Source: Nemertoderma westbladi
Lineage: Eukaryota > Xenacoelomorpha > Nemertodermatida > Nemertodermatidae
Assembly (NCBI GenBank): GCA_032718475.1
Contig: JAUCBJ010006787.1
Coordinates: 1-59,622 of the forward strand
Direction of reading: 5' to 3'
DNA: 59,622 nucleotides
Shown here: positions 43,801 through 52,460 of the stretch, one piece after another
Layout: each line of letters opens with the position of its first letter
Numbering within the stretch: position 1 is the stretch's first letter
Made by a program: the position numbers and the translations under genes
Notes under the pieces: model-generated
The model's database searches: none
The model's input: the letters and a program-made list of their open reading frames with translations, nothing else
What the model was told of the DNA's origin: nothing

Positions 43801-44907
43801 GAACGCGATGGAATATTGTCTTAATCTTAAAAGTATTCCCAACAAAGATTGGAGTAAGTTGGGTCCTGGTAACAACTCGGAATTAAGGGATTGGCCCATA
43901 TATAGAGCGGAGCCATCGAATACGACTCGTACTTCGTGGGGTTTACCGGGTTTGGGAACGTAATGATGTGTTAAGTAATACGTTCTCTCAGTCACTGGTG
44001 TTCCTTCCGGTACTCGCTCCGCGTATCCCTTTGTTATAAATTTCTTCAACTGAGTTTGGTACATTTCTTTAGCTGAAGCATTAGCCGTAAGGCGTCGATG
44101 TAATTGAGCGATTCTTTTCTCTGCCAAGGGTCTGTTATTTATAAATCTAGGTTCTCGTTTTCGAAATGGTAGGCCGATTTCATATCTACCTTGGTCCTTT
44201 AAAAAACGTGTAGTTGTTTCCTGGATTTGCTTGGGTCTTTCTTCTTCTATCGATAGGGCCTTATCATATGAATTGGGCTCTACCAGTTCTTGAGTAAAGA
44301 ATCGTACGGCGAGTTCGTCCCGAGTTCTAGTGTTGTAGCGCTCTATCTCATCATTTAGTTCGTCATTGTAATCAATGGGTCCCGATGGGCGAATCAGTTG
44401 ACATAGGTTCACCTGGTTTTTCCACGTTTTGTTTTCTGTAAGTAGGTCGATTGTGTTCTCTTCATCGAAGAGTTGGTAGATGTCGTCATTATCTGAGGAG
44501 TATGGTGTTCCCTCAGTTAGTTCTTCCACCCCACTGCTCTCCACTTCCCAATCGTTTACTTGGTATATTCGTTCTTGTGGCATTCTCTCTTCGAGAGTTT
44601 TGCGGGAAGGGCCAGTAAAGTACCAACCTACTCTAGTTCTTACCGCATAGGTTTGCAGTGGCTGCGGTTGAGCAGGCCGTTTCTCCAATGTCTCGAGCGC
44701 CTCATGCGCGTTTTGGCCGATGAGTATTTGCACTCCAGGATAATCTGTCTGGAATCGAGGTATCTTAAGATGTTGGATGCTCTCATCCTCGTCCCAATTA
44801 TAAAGGTCTGCTTGGGTAGTAGCGAAGTTCTTTATAGCCACCATTTTTACCGACCTTATACCTTGTGCTCCTAATTTATCCTGGGGGGTGGACACTGGAC
44901 AACACAC
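40885..44907 (-). CDS. pol: BEL/Pao Pol: reverse transcriptase, RNase H, integrase
   Basis: 1340 codons. In order: protease end (VQILIGQNAHEAL) and the BEL connector RVGWYFTGP at about 90-98. RT carries HYVPKPGKPHEVRVVFDGSA, FASDIEGMFLQV and catalytic YMDD (YVDD is usual). RNase H has HVFGDASDMGIG and KVPRAELKAAL, but YWTNALLVL where WTDS is expected. Integrase has CIPCRKAF from the zinc region, TGVDLFGP, RSDKGTNF and GGSWERLIRSVK (the DDE triad), then the GD-x-V segment with PRKRWQTGRI. The frame has no ATG near its start, and opens just after a TAG, overlapping gag-protease by 32 nt. Translation therefore depends on a shift from gag. A TAG ends it before the conserved tail. Confidence 0.92.
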   Translation of the reverse strand: MCCPVSTPQDKLGAQGIRSVKMVAIKNFATTQADLYNWDEDESIQHLKIPRFQTDYPGVQILIGQNAHEALETLEKRPAQPQPLQTYAVRTRVGWYFTGPSRKTLEERMPQERIYQVNDWEVESSGVEELTEGTPYSSDNDDIYQLFDEENTIDLLTENKTWKNQVNLCQLIRPSGPIDYNDELNDEIERYNTRTRDELAVRFFTQELVEPNSYDKALSIEEERPKQIQETTTRFLKDQGRYEIGLPFRKREPRFINNRPLAEKRIAQLHRRLTANASAKEMYQTQLKKFITKGYAERVPEGTPVTERTYYLTHHYVPKPGKPHEVRVVFDGSALYMGQSLNSELLPGPNLLQSLLGILLRLRQYSIAFASDIEGMFLQVKALDRDRDSLRFLWWPEGDLNQKPVEYWMTIQAFGIISSPSNACSVVRTTANDNRDAFSKEVIDNIKRNIYMDDNLRSLPSVEEEAIDVAKGTVECLKRGGFRLTKFTSNSREFLEAIPVEDRGTKDLDLIKDDLPETKTLGLKWDTERDILFFQLKQRDNPVRTKRICLSILSTYFDPLGFISPVILIARSLVQQMWLENHSWDDPLKGELLKKWMKWEDSLPAIESFVISRAYFGHVLPTYSYQLHVFGDASDMGIGIVAYLRVETPDGIKVALVTSKALINNKLKVPRAELKAALYATAIGRNVTEQIDYPLEKTVYWTNALLVLEYITNEVCQFSVFVTNRVAIILSRTKIDQWRHCPGTINPADIASRGATPQELIDTPDWLSGPDFLSKEEDEWPPHLTTAEIRQAKGAETVKSKTRASKSKLFKPTIDLSVLHTSGNDASDPQSLATIKSVVEIRDRDWKSGIPDVSQGISPLLQRAMHHYSSWNRLCKAVTYLRRCFHHHYSRTKTISDTAPLTSAQVHVIKNLPKYKTSDRFLKEKISYQEHEETNKQILRLLQCYEDSDKYFLLLRNPQMRLRDRFSSTMIDGLIRVGGRLTNAPLSFDTKFPILIRNLEVQIKMIVDVHSKLYHAGRERVLSEIRTRYYFDKPRRALNQVLRNCIPCRKAFSRPLTQREAELPRERVSFYEPPFTNTGVDLFGPIEVYRARTIVKRWCVIFVCMTCRAIHLNMVNDLSTNSFVLSLRRQIARFGTSNTMRSDKGTNFIGANNEIQAYVKDWNQRQVDDQLRITASSWTFNAADAPWWGGSWERLIRSVKTAFHFIVPCRVYLTDELLRTLMEEIAAYLNERPLMPVSSSPDSLEALTPAHYLLKKPVAMLPRSEIADRDEYCRRTWQLMQLLSRRFADHFEKHYLPTLQLRTKWFEQQENVSAGDMVFIVDPDLPRKRWQTGRIIETHI

Positions 44908-47092
44908 CTACATAGTAGTCTGCCGTTAGGGTAGATTTCCAAACCTGCATAATTCCTGACATATTCAATTTAGTCCGGAATTTGGGTTGTCCAGCAAAGA
45001 TATCTTCGGCTAGTTCTTGATCGATGAATGTTCCTGTGCTGCCGGAGTCAAGGAGGGCGTTCACTATGTAACTTTTGTTAGGACCGTGAACTCTTACCTG
45101 CACTACAGGAAATTCTCTGATTCCTACGTTGGAAGTTGGAGCTTTCCAAGATGGTTGTCTGGCAAAAGTAGTTGGGGGAAACTCATTGTCGGTGTCCTTT
45201 TCGTAAGTAAGTGCTCGATACACTGCGGTATTTATTAGGTAACAGGATTCGTTGGCGTCGGAGAATTCGTCAGTATAGAATCCTTCCATCTCAGACTCTT
45301 GATCAGTGTCATTTACATCACTGAATTGGACATGTAGTTCGGGCTCACTTACCTGATTCGGGTTGTCTCGTTCGAACTCACTGTGTAACAAGATGTGATG
45401 TTTCGCGCCACACTTTGCACACTTTACGTCGGAGTAACAGGTTCGCCGTTGGTGTCCTGATCTGAGGCAATTATAGCATAACCGCTTATCCCACATGACT
45501 GCACGTTGGTCTACAAGGGATTTCTTTAGAAATTCAGCACACGCACTCAAACGGTGGGTCCCGTCGCACAGCGCACAGTTAGGTTTTATGTTACTCACTT
45601 TACCTTGGGTAACCTGATGCACTCTCGTTCTTTCTTCGGGCTTTCTTCCGTGCATTCTGTTAGGAGACTGAGGAGGGGTCTTGGCAACCTGTTCTCTCCT
45701 ATCTTTGGTTCGAGCCTTGTATTTACTTACGTCCTTTGAGGTTTTGCTAACGTAGTAAGATCGGTCAGTGTCTTTCCCGCTGTCCTCTTCTTGAGAAGCT
45801 TGGCTTTCGCCATCGTCAGTGTAACACACTGGTGTTACTCTTCTCCTAGAAACGGGTTTCTCACTTACCTTATTTTCCGATGTTTTCTCTCTGGACTGCT
45901 TGATGAGTTGTAGTTTTACTTCACCATCTAAGAAGGACATGAGATCAGCCATGGTAGGACTTCGTCGTTGCTGCTCATTCATATACAACACTTTCTTGTC
46001 CCAACGTGTACATACTCCACCCTTTGGTAAAGTAGAGACTACGGCTCCAATAACCATGGAACTCTGATATTCATGAGACTTACCTAACCAGTCCAATTGT
46101 ATACAGATCTCCTGAATCTCATCGGAAAACTCTATAATCCCGCTACTAAGGAAGTTTCTGGGGGCTACTAATTTTGCATACAAATACTTAGCTATGTTAT
46201 CCTTGTTACCATACCTGATGTTTAATGTATCCCAAACTTGTCTTAATCCATCTGGGTGTCCAATGAACTTTAACGCCATTAACTTGGGAGGTCCTTCCAA
46301 GCACTTGATGAGGAATCTAAGTTTCTCTCCGTTAGATAGTACAGAGTTCTGTATGCTATCTTTGTAATATTCATTGAAAGGTAACCATTTCATCTCATCA
46401 CCATTGAATTTGACGATTTCTCCCACTTTAACCGCTTGGCGGGCTTCTGTTCTAGCCATCTGACGCGTAAAGCTTTCTTGGGCCATCGTGTTATTTAATA
46501 TCGAATTATCGGTATATGAATTTCTCGGATTATTATCAGGTCCATAGGGAATATCATTAACAACAGGTTTATAATCACCCTTAATAGGGTTTGCTATAGG
46601 AGTTTCTACTTCACTAGCAGTATAGATGCGTGTAGGCTCCACACCTTGCGCATGTAATACTTCAGACCTAACAGGTTGACACAATGTTACTGGGGGTATT
46701 GGTATACCCTTTTGTATATTGACTAATTTGTCGCGTTCTAGCGCGATACTTTGCTGCACTTCTTGCAATTCTGCCCTACCTTCCCTTACTGTTCCCTTAA
46801 GTTGGTGGACAGTCTCCTGCATCTGTCCGAGCAGGAGGTTCATCCCCCGCCGTCCCTCCTCTACCCACTCGACCGCCGAAGCGGGAGTCGCCAACATTGT
46901 AGCGGGCCGACGCTGGACGACGGGAGACAAATCTTTGATTTCTCTCTCTGCTTCCAGGACAGGGATATTCTCATGGACTGTTCTACCGGCTACAGGCAGT
47001 GTAGTACTGTGTAAAGGGAATTTAGAGTTAAGCTCTGGAAGTACAGGGGTCTCTAGCACAGGAGTGGCTTTGGGAATGAATGAATGACAGGC
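44876..47092 (-). CDS. gag: BEL/Pao Gag with zinc knuckles and aspartic protease
   Basis: The frame opens after a TAG at 47093-47095 and has no ATG at its start, so it is read as the -1 continuation of ORF1. The BEL/Pao gag domain is in the first half (VKFNGDEMKWLPFNEYY, FLIKCLEGPPKLMAL, IRYGNKDNIAKYLYAKL). Three knuckles follow: CALCDGTHRLSAC, CYNCLRSGHQRRTC and CAKCGAKHHILLH. The protease active site is NALLDSGSTGTFID near the C-terminus. Gag forms the particle and binds RNA through the knuckles; the protease cleaves the polyprotein. The ORF ends with TAA at 44876 just after a run of six C, where the pol frame takes over. Confidence 0.9.
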   Translation of the reverse strand, partial: ACHSFIPKATPVLETPVLPELNSKFPLHSTTLPVAGRTVHENIPVLEAEREIKDLSPVVQRRPATMLATPASAVEWVEEGRRGMNLLLGQMQETVHQLKGTVREGRAELQEVQQSIALERDKLVNIQKGIPIPPVTLCQPVRSEVLHAQGVEPTRIYTASEVETPIANPIKGDYKPVVNDIPYGPDNNPRNSYTDNSILNNTMAQESFTRQMARTEARQAVKVGEIVKFNGDEMKWLPFNEYYKDSIQNSVLSNGEKLRFLIKCLEGPPKLMALKFIGHPDGLRQVWDTLNIRYGNKDNIAKYLYAKLVAPRNFLSSGIIEFSDEIQEICIQLDWLGKSHEYQSSMVIGAVVSTLPKGGVCTRWDKKVLYMNEQQRRSPTMADLMSFLDGEVKLQLIKQSREKTSENKVSEKPVSRRRVTPVCYTDDGESQASQEEDSGKDTDRSYYVSKTSKDVSKYKARTKDRREQVAKTPPQSPNRMHGRKPEERTRVHQVTQGKVSNIKPNCALCDGTHRLSACAEFLKKSLVDQRAVMWDKRLCYNCLRSGHQRRTCYSDVKCAKCGAKHHILLHSEFERDNPNQVSEPELHVQFSDVNDTDQESEMEGFYTDEFSDANESCYLINTAVYRALTYEKDTDNEFPPTTFARQPSWKAPTSNVGIREFPVVQVRVHGPNKSYIVNALLDSGSTGTFIDQELAEDIFAGQPKFRTKLNMSGIMQVWKSTLTADYYVGVLSSVHPPG
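44883..44888 (-). other. C6 tract at the protease-RT frame change
   Basis: On the element strand the sequence GTC CAC CCC CCA GGA TAA ends the gag-protease frame. The pol frame is +1 and reads through CCC CAG GAT AAA. Removing one C would fuse both ORFs. It is either a slip site, a mutation or an assembly error in a homopolymer. Confidence 0.7.
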
Positions 47093-48723
47093 CTAATTAT
47101 TTCAGGCTCATCAACTATAGTAGGGAGTCTTTTGACCTTAATAATTTGGTCTGTAGGTTCTATACTACTTAAGTCTGTGCTAGCTAGTTGTCTTCTAACA
47201 GCTGGGGGCAAATCAGGCAATTTGTGACGGTAAGATGTTTTTCTACGCCTGCTTAGACGAGATCTATTTCCTCCGCCTTCAGGATCGGTGGTTTCGCTTT
47301 CCTCCGATGATGTGTATCCCTGGCGTTTGGGAGTAGATCTTCTCATCATCTGCATGTGACTAGCAGTTAACTGTTTATTTATGTTGTCTTGCGTCTCTTG
47401 CAGATTTTCCAACTCTAGTTGGGTAGTCTCCTCAGACGCTCTCCGTTCTGCTTCTGCCACCGCTGCTTTTCTTTCTGCTTCTGCTTCTGCCGCCGTTGCT
47501 TTTCTTTTTTCTTCTGCTTCTGCCGCCGTTACTGCTGCTGCCTTTCGGTCCTCTATCCGTTTTTTCTTTACTTGTTCTTCTTGGACTCTAGCGAGGCGGA
47601 GTTTTTCATCAAATTTAGCTTGGTTCGCAGCTAACATTTCCGCATCGATTGAGTCCAACACAAGCTTGGTTCCTTCACTATTGGGGCGAAGTCCAGCCAG
47701 TCGTCTCCTCAACTCTTCATCACCCAAGAAGCGTTGATAGTCTGACAGATAGATGTCTATGGCGTCTCTCGAGGGCGGCTTCTCTGCTGCTGTCTCTTCG
47801 CTTTCCACTTGAGAAAGGGTGGCATCGGTTGGTTCTTCATAGGTTGGTCTCTCAGCCAGCTGGGATTTCCACTGGGCCGTTTCTTGAACTTTGAGACCTA
47901 CCCGCTGGAACCAAGTCTTGACAGCAACCTGCAGCGATGTGTCCTGTCTTCTTTTGGAAGTTTCCTCAAAGGCTGATAGGATTAGTCTAATGCGTAGGGT
48001 TCTTTCGCGTACTTGATAAAGCAGCTCTTCCTGCTCTTGAGGTCCTTGGGGTTGTCGAAACAGTTGTTCTTCCAATCTCTCTAAGGAGCCGAAGAATCCC
48101 TGCACATATCCTGCTGCCGACCTCTTCCAAACAGCTGGATCCATCGTATCTTTAGCCACTCCCATCCTGTGTATATCTTCCCAAGTAGCTTCGGACAAAT
48201 CTAACGGGAGTCCGGGTCCGGGAAAGTACCATTGTGACTCGACAATAGACATCAATTCTTCCCTGGCGTATCCCGCATAACTATCTTGGGTCGCTCGCTT
48301 ACTTCTCGCCCAATCGACTTGGTGTTCCTCCACCGCAATCAATATAGTAGTTAGCACTGCGGCAGGAAGGGTGAGAAGGGGATCCGAGTAGGCTGTAGCC
48401 GCCATCTGCACTCCGCGTTCGGGGGTCAGCTCTACAGTATCCGAACTACTGGAGCTATCGGGTCGCTGGGAACGAGTTTCTTGAATAGGATGTTGTTGCT
48501 GTTGGGCAGCTGCTTCCTGGTTCCGTTTGACCTGGGCCCGAGTGCCGATGATAGACCTACGGTGTTGGATTAGCCTAGGGTCTGATACTACTACTGGAGG
48601 GATGACCTTTCTTTCAGTAGGAGGTGAGCTGAACCCCTTTCTTAATCGCTCCACACTCCTATCTGTGTCACAGATGGTTGTATCGATTAGACTGTCTGAC
48701 AGGGTTTGCTGGGTGTCAGACAT
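47053..48723 (-). CDS. ORF1: novel 556-residue protein upstream of Gag
   Basis: ATG at 48723. The N-terminus is Ser/Thr/Gln rich with a QQQQ run. A central globular part (LTTILIAVEEHQVDW, YAGYAREELMSIVESQW, YFPGPGLPLDLSEATWED) matches nothing I know. Residues of roughly 360-450 form a long Ala/Glu/Lys/Arg coiled coil with repeated KAAVAEAE-like units, followed by a Ser-rich and basic region (RLSRRRKTSYRHK). There is no zinc knuckle. Such an extra ORF before gag is not usual for BEL/Pao; it could be an N-terminal extension of Gag made with the -1 shift. The end overlaps the gag frame by 40 nt. Confidence 0.8.
   Translation of the reverse strand: MSDTQQTLSDSLIDTTICDTDRSVERLRKGFSSPPTERKVIPPVVVSDPRLIQHRRSIIGTRAQVKRNQEAAAQQQQHPIQETRSQRPDSSSSSDTVELTPERGVQMAATAYSDPLLTLPAAVLTTILIAVEEHQVDWARSKRATQDSYAGYAREELMSIVESQWYFPGPGLPLDLSEATWEDIHRMGVAKDTMDPAVWKRSAAGYVQGFFGSLERLEEQLFRQPQGPQEQEELLYQVRERTLRIRLILSAFEETSKRRQDTSLQVAVKTWFQRVGLKVQETAQWKSQLAERPTYEEPTDATLSQVESEETAAEKPPSRDAIDIYLSDYQRFLGDEELRRRLAGLRPNSEGTKLVLDSIDAEMLAANQAKFDEKLRLARVQEEQVKKKRIEDRKAAAVTAAEAEEKRKATAAEAEAERKAAVAEAERRASEETTQLELENLQETQDNINKQLTASHMQMMRRSTPKRQGYTSSEESETTDPEGGGNRSRLSRRRKTSYRHKLPDLPPAVRRQLASTDLSSIEPTDQIIKVKRLPTIVDEPEIIRPVIHSFPKPLLC
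47068..47074 (-). promoter_or_regulatory. Candidate -1 ribosomal frameshift site, ORF1 to gag
   Basis: In the ORF1 frame the codons are TTC CCA AAG, giving the slippery heptamer C CCA AAG (X XXY YYZ). Slipping by -1 continues as GCC ACT CCT GTG CTA, the gag frame. The ORF1 stop TAG comes four codons further on. Heptamer, frame relation and lack of a gag ATG agree. A downstream pseudoknot was not modelled. Confidence 0.65.
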
Positions 48724-50790
48724 GTTTAGTTATACAGTTGAATGCTTACTGCTATAGTTACAGTTAAAGCAAGTCTAGTAATTCAGTATGACCGTTGGCC
48801 TAGTACCGGTAATTTATTGCAGTATATTAGAATACCGGTATACACTTATAGTATATATAAGTATTGTAAACTAGGTTTGTCACAGAGTACCGGTATATAA
48901 TTTTAGCACAAATATATATAAATATATAATAGGCCTATCGTGAATACCGGTATGCAGCTTACACTTATAGTATATATAAGTATAATTATGAACTAGAATT
49001 AATTACAGAATACTGGTATGATTTCAGCCCAAATTTATAGAAATAAATATAATAAGCCTATGGTAAATACCGGTATGTCAATTATTTTAGAATAATTGAA
49101 TTTCTGAATATTTTAGGGTTACTTGGTTACTTTAACTTACTTTATTACCATTATTTAAGCAGTAGTCCAACTGATATTGAGACCTAGTTGTTGTATGGCA
49201 GGCCTACTATTTATAAATCGTTTGAGTTGATTTATAATATTTATATACCCGTTTAAAATGGGTTTTGTCAATATTTGAAATAAATGTTATTATTTCTGGG
49301 GGAAGTCACTACACAGAAGCTGTGCGCTCTCAGTGAAGTGCTACTTATGGGACACTAAAACAGATAATTCTAATTTACCTAAGTTACTTAATACTACAAA
49401 TTACTTACGATACGGGTGAGATTAAATCTCTAATTAAACACAACAAAATATTACGTACGAAATTGTTAGGGTAATTTTACAGGAAGTCTACAAACCAGCC
49501 TAACAAAGGGTTAGAATTCTGGTTATTACAACGGACAGGGTACTACGGTATTTGAAAATAATAAGTAGTAGTAAATATATTGCACTGTCCAGATAGGAAA
49601 ATACCACCGCCTGATGACCTATAGCCGTATCGCTATAGGTACTACGTTATGTATCACGGAGTGTTCCTACCTGGAAGTTAATTACCGCGGACTACCAGAT
49701 CCAACGTGCCTATTAACCACTTTACAACACAAATATACTGCCTACACACTAATTACCTTCGGAAAGCACTGTACATTAAACCCTAAATTAGGTACAAGTA
49801 CTGGTACAACAAATAATCGGTAGTTAAATATACTTGAACAGTTAAAAGAACCACGGCATCTGCTGGAGTGACCGGAGCACAAAGTCACCAGTCTTTACCT
49901 ACGCCAAGCAGCCCGTGTAGTACCGGGGTTAATTTAACTATAACGGTATGTGTAACAAGCACAATTACTGTAGGAATAAACTTGGGGACATGAATGTTGC
50001 GAATAATCGCATAAACTCTGAATAATAAATATTACGCTACCCATACAGAATACTCAAACAAAATACAAACCAAACGCTGGCAGACTACCACCAAGCCTAA
50101 ATAAACTACAGTATGTGCAGATTCCAAAATGGTTAGTTAGTATGCGTTCTAACACGGTAGTACGACTTATTCTTTAGGAGGGGATTGACCTTACAGCTCT
50201 GGCTGCCCCAACTTACTAACTGGCACTTTATCAGACAAACTCTACACACGCAGCAATCTCTTCAGACCTAATAATAGCTAGACAACAATCCAGCCTACAA
50301 AATATCTGAGTAATAACTATTACGGTACCTGAACAGACCACACAAACAAACACAGGCCAAAACGCTGGCAGAATACTGTCAAGCCTAAATAAACTACAGT
50401 ATATGCAGATTCCAAAATGGTTAGTTAGTATGCGTTCTAATACGGTAGTACGACTTATTCTTTAAGAGGGGATTGACCTTACAGCTCTGGCTGCCCCAAC
50501 TTACTAAACTGGCACTTTATCGGACAAACTCCACACACGCCGCAATTCCTCCAGACTCAACAACAGTCAGACAACAGTCCAGCCTACAATTATCTGAACA
50601 ATCTGATCAGACTTACACGTCTTCAGCTCAATATTAACTTACATGTAAATAAAACCGACAGAAATAAGTAAAATCTCAATAAAAAAACCAGGGCGGCCAT
50701 TCCCTGATTAAGTACTAAGACCTACCGATATACAATAATCAAAATCGAATAATACTAATGTACTTATACTGGAAGTACCGGTTAGGACAG

Positions 50791-50942
50791 TTGGGCCTAC
50801 AGACCTACAGCAGTACCGATTCTGGCAGTTGGGCCTACGGACCTACAGCAGTACCGGTTCAAGCAGTTGGGCCTACGGACCTACAGCAGTACCGATTCTG
50901 GCAGTTGGGCCTACGGACCTACGGCAGTACCGGTTCAGGTTT
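50791..50942. repeat. 38-bp minisatellite in the leader
   Basis: Four units start TTGGGCCTAC at 50791, 50829, 50867 and 50905. Units alternate between GATTCTGGCAG and GGTTCAAGCAG endings, which gives a 76-bp higher-order pattern. An open frame over it reflects the period and is not a gene. Confidence 0.9.
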
Positions 50943-50964
50943 ACCGGTTGACGGTACTTTCAAC

Positions 50965-50985
50965 TTTATTGCTTACTGCAATAAA
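50965..50985 (-). promoter_or_regulatory. Conserved hairpin next to the 5' LTR
   Basis: TTTATTGC and GCAATAAA arms enclose a five-base loop. The family-A leader at 19022-19042 has the same hairpin with arms TTATTGCC/GGCAATAA. The extra C-G pair there arose by changes on both sides. It could be part of the packaging or primer-binding region. Confidence 0.55.
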
Positions 50986-51000
50986 GACAATAACTGTTAT

Positions 51001-52185
51001 TGTACGCACTTTTGAAGACCTTTAGCAGTTTAACCTGCCAAAATTTATATGTCTTTTGGTTTATAAATAGACTTTAGAAAATGACAAGTATTTAATACCA
51101 AGAAACACAACATTAGCCGAAGCCAGCCTAGTGCGCGTCCATTCACCCGCTGGATATACCCGGGAGACTGGATTCGGAGGGCTTAGATTGTTATTGCAGT
51201 GTAAGCTTACTGTATTATTCGATTGATCGTTAATAAATAATTTCTGACTAATATTATTCACTTTCGGGAAATATTAACAGTTCCTTTAGGACGTGGCGCT
51301 CTATCTAGGTAAACAGAGATATGACTTATACTAAACACAACGGTAAGTCAGTAAGGCTTATGATTCACGTATGAGGCGCATTCTTTAGGAAATGCTTAGT
51401 TATCAGTCACAATCATGCACACTACCGGTAACACACAATACTGCACACTAATTTGCCGACCGTCAATGAATTTTATCATATATAAAGAGAACAGCAATTG
51501 ACTCATATAGTGCTTATCAAATAGCATTAAACTCACTACAAACCACAATAATATAAGTCGCAATCGCTATATGTAACCCGTCTCTCTAACCTGTAGTGTA
51601 TCAAGAAAATTGGGAAATTTGGGTTCTTTATAGATGTTCTCCAAATAATATTCAACCAACTGATACAAAATAATAACAACAGTAAAAAGCATTAAGACGG
51701 TAGGTTAAGATATGATATGATAATGTATGTGCCGTTAAGACTGGACTGATAACAGTTATACGCTCTATAATCTAAGCCTACTAATGTTTCTTCTAAAGTC
51801 TGAAACGAATTGACTCTAGAGCCGGTGTTCCTGGCCTAGATAGAAACAACACAACAGTATCAAGAAAAACAGTAAGACTGAACACTCCTAGCACGATCTG
51901 CCGAAAATCTCCACATCGACAGTAAAAATCGCCCTGATTGGCTGTTAAGCTAAACAAAGAACCATGTGTCCAATGGCCGTTTCCATGTCAGCAACCAGCT
52001 GTTAGATGTCGTAATCTGAATCATCAAGGCTAAGCTGTGCCAGAGTATTTGACGCATTGCGGGTTTTATGCCTTACCATGTCCGCCAAAGCACACATACA
52101 GAAGAATGACTTTTATGTCCGTTAAAACACCTATAACGGTACCTTGCGGGCGAGGGGACTGATTATATCCGCAAAAGCTTTTACA
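51001..52185 (-). repeat. 5' LTR of the complete element
   Basis: 1185 bp, beginning (element strand) TGTAAAAGC and ending GCGTACA. It is the copy that keeps the 43-nt segment missing from the 3' LTR. It would contain the promoter of the element. The target duplication TTATT lies at 52186-52190. Confidence 0.92.
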
Positions 52186-52460
52186 TTATTTCACTTGTGG
52201 TCAATTTGGGGTGAAGATCACTCACTCTTTTCTCTTGCAGTCAATGTGCGACACTATCTGGCCTCATAATATTATAACATAAAATAATGGTAGGCAGTTC
52301 TGTATTCTGAATTCGTGTGTGTCACATGAACGAAGCCCCGCCATAAACATCCTTGCCAAGATCTGACAAGAATCCTCAATTACTAACAAGAATTAACAAA
52401 AGTCTCAAATCACACCAAGACAATCCAAGCCAATGTCTCTCAATAACCTCCAGTATTATA

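Larger units (their letters stand above)
48724..51000 (-). other. 2.3-kb leader of the complete element
   Basis: Non-coding sequence between the 5' LTR and ORF1, with many CCGGTA motifs. A direct duplication of about 280-290 bp (around 50020-50310 and 50315-50605) includes a nearly identical TTCCAAAATGGTTAGTTAGT segment. A 38-bp minisatellite and an LTR-proximal hairpin are listed separately. I see no typical primer binding site beginning TGG next to the LTR; the first bases are ATAACAG. The same leader is found inverted at 19005-20105. Confidence 0.7.
34833..52185 (-). mobile_element. Complete BEL/Pao retrotransposon, family A, 17,353 bp
   Basis: It is bounded by two LTRs (34833-35972 and 51001-52185) that start TG and end CA and by perfect 5-bp target repeats TTATT at 34828-34832 and 52186-52190. 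Transcription would run right to left: LTR, leader, ORF1, gag-protease, RT-RNase H-integrase, spacer, accessory gene, LTR. The two LTRs differ by about seven substitutions, one 2-nt and one 43-nt indel over 1140 aligned bases, so insertion was recent. It is far longer than ordinary BEL/Pao elements, which I know as about 5-8 kb, because of the leader, ORF1, spacer and accessory gene. It lies antisense in the presumed intron of the EGF gene. Confidence 0.92.

Noticed and set aside
43328-43963. A 211-codon + strand frame opposite reverse transcriptase
   Set aside because: It lies entirely opposite well-conserved pol codons; an antisense shadow.
47381-47894. Plus-strand open frames opposite ORF1, rich in Ala/Ser/Cys/Phe
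   Set aside because: They mirror the coiled-coil codons of ORF1 on minus and show no domain.
50200-50960. CRISPR-like array in the leader
   Set aside because: Units are contiguous tandem repeats without unique spacers, in a eukaryotic retrotransposon.
51001-52185. Terminal inverted repeats of a DNA transposon formed by family-A copies in opposite orientation
   Set aside because: The opposed copies are separate LTRs with their own leaders; the pair at 34833 and 51001 is direct and carries a retroelement between.
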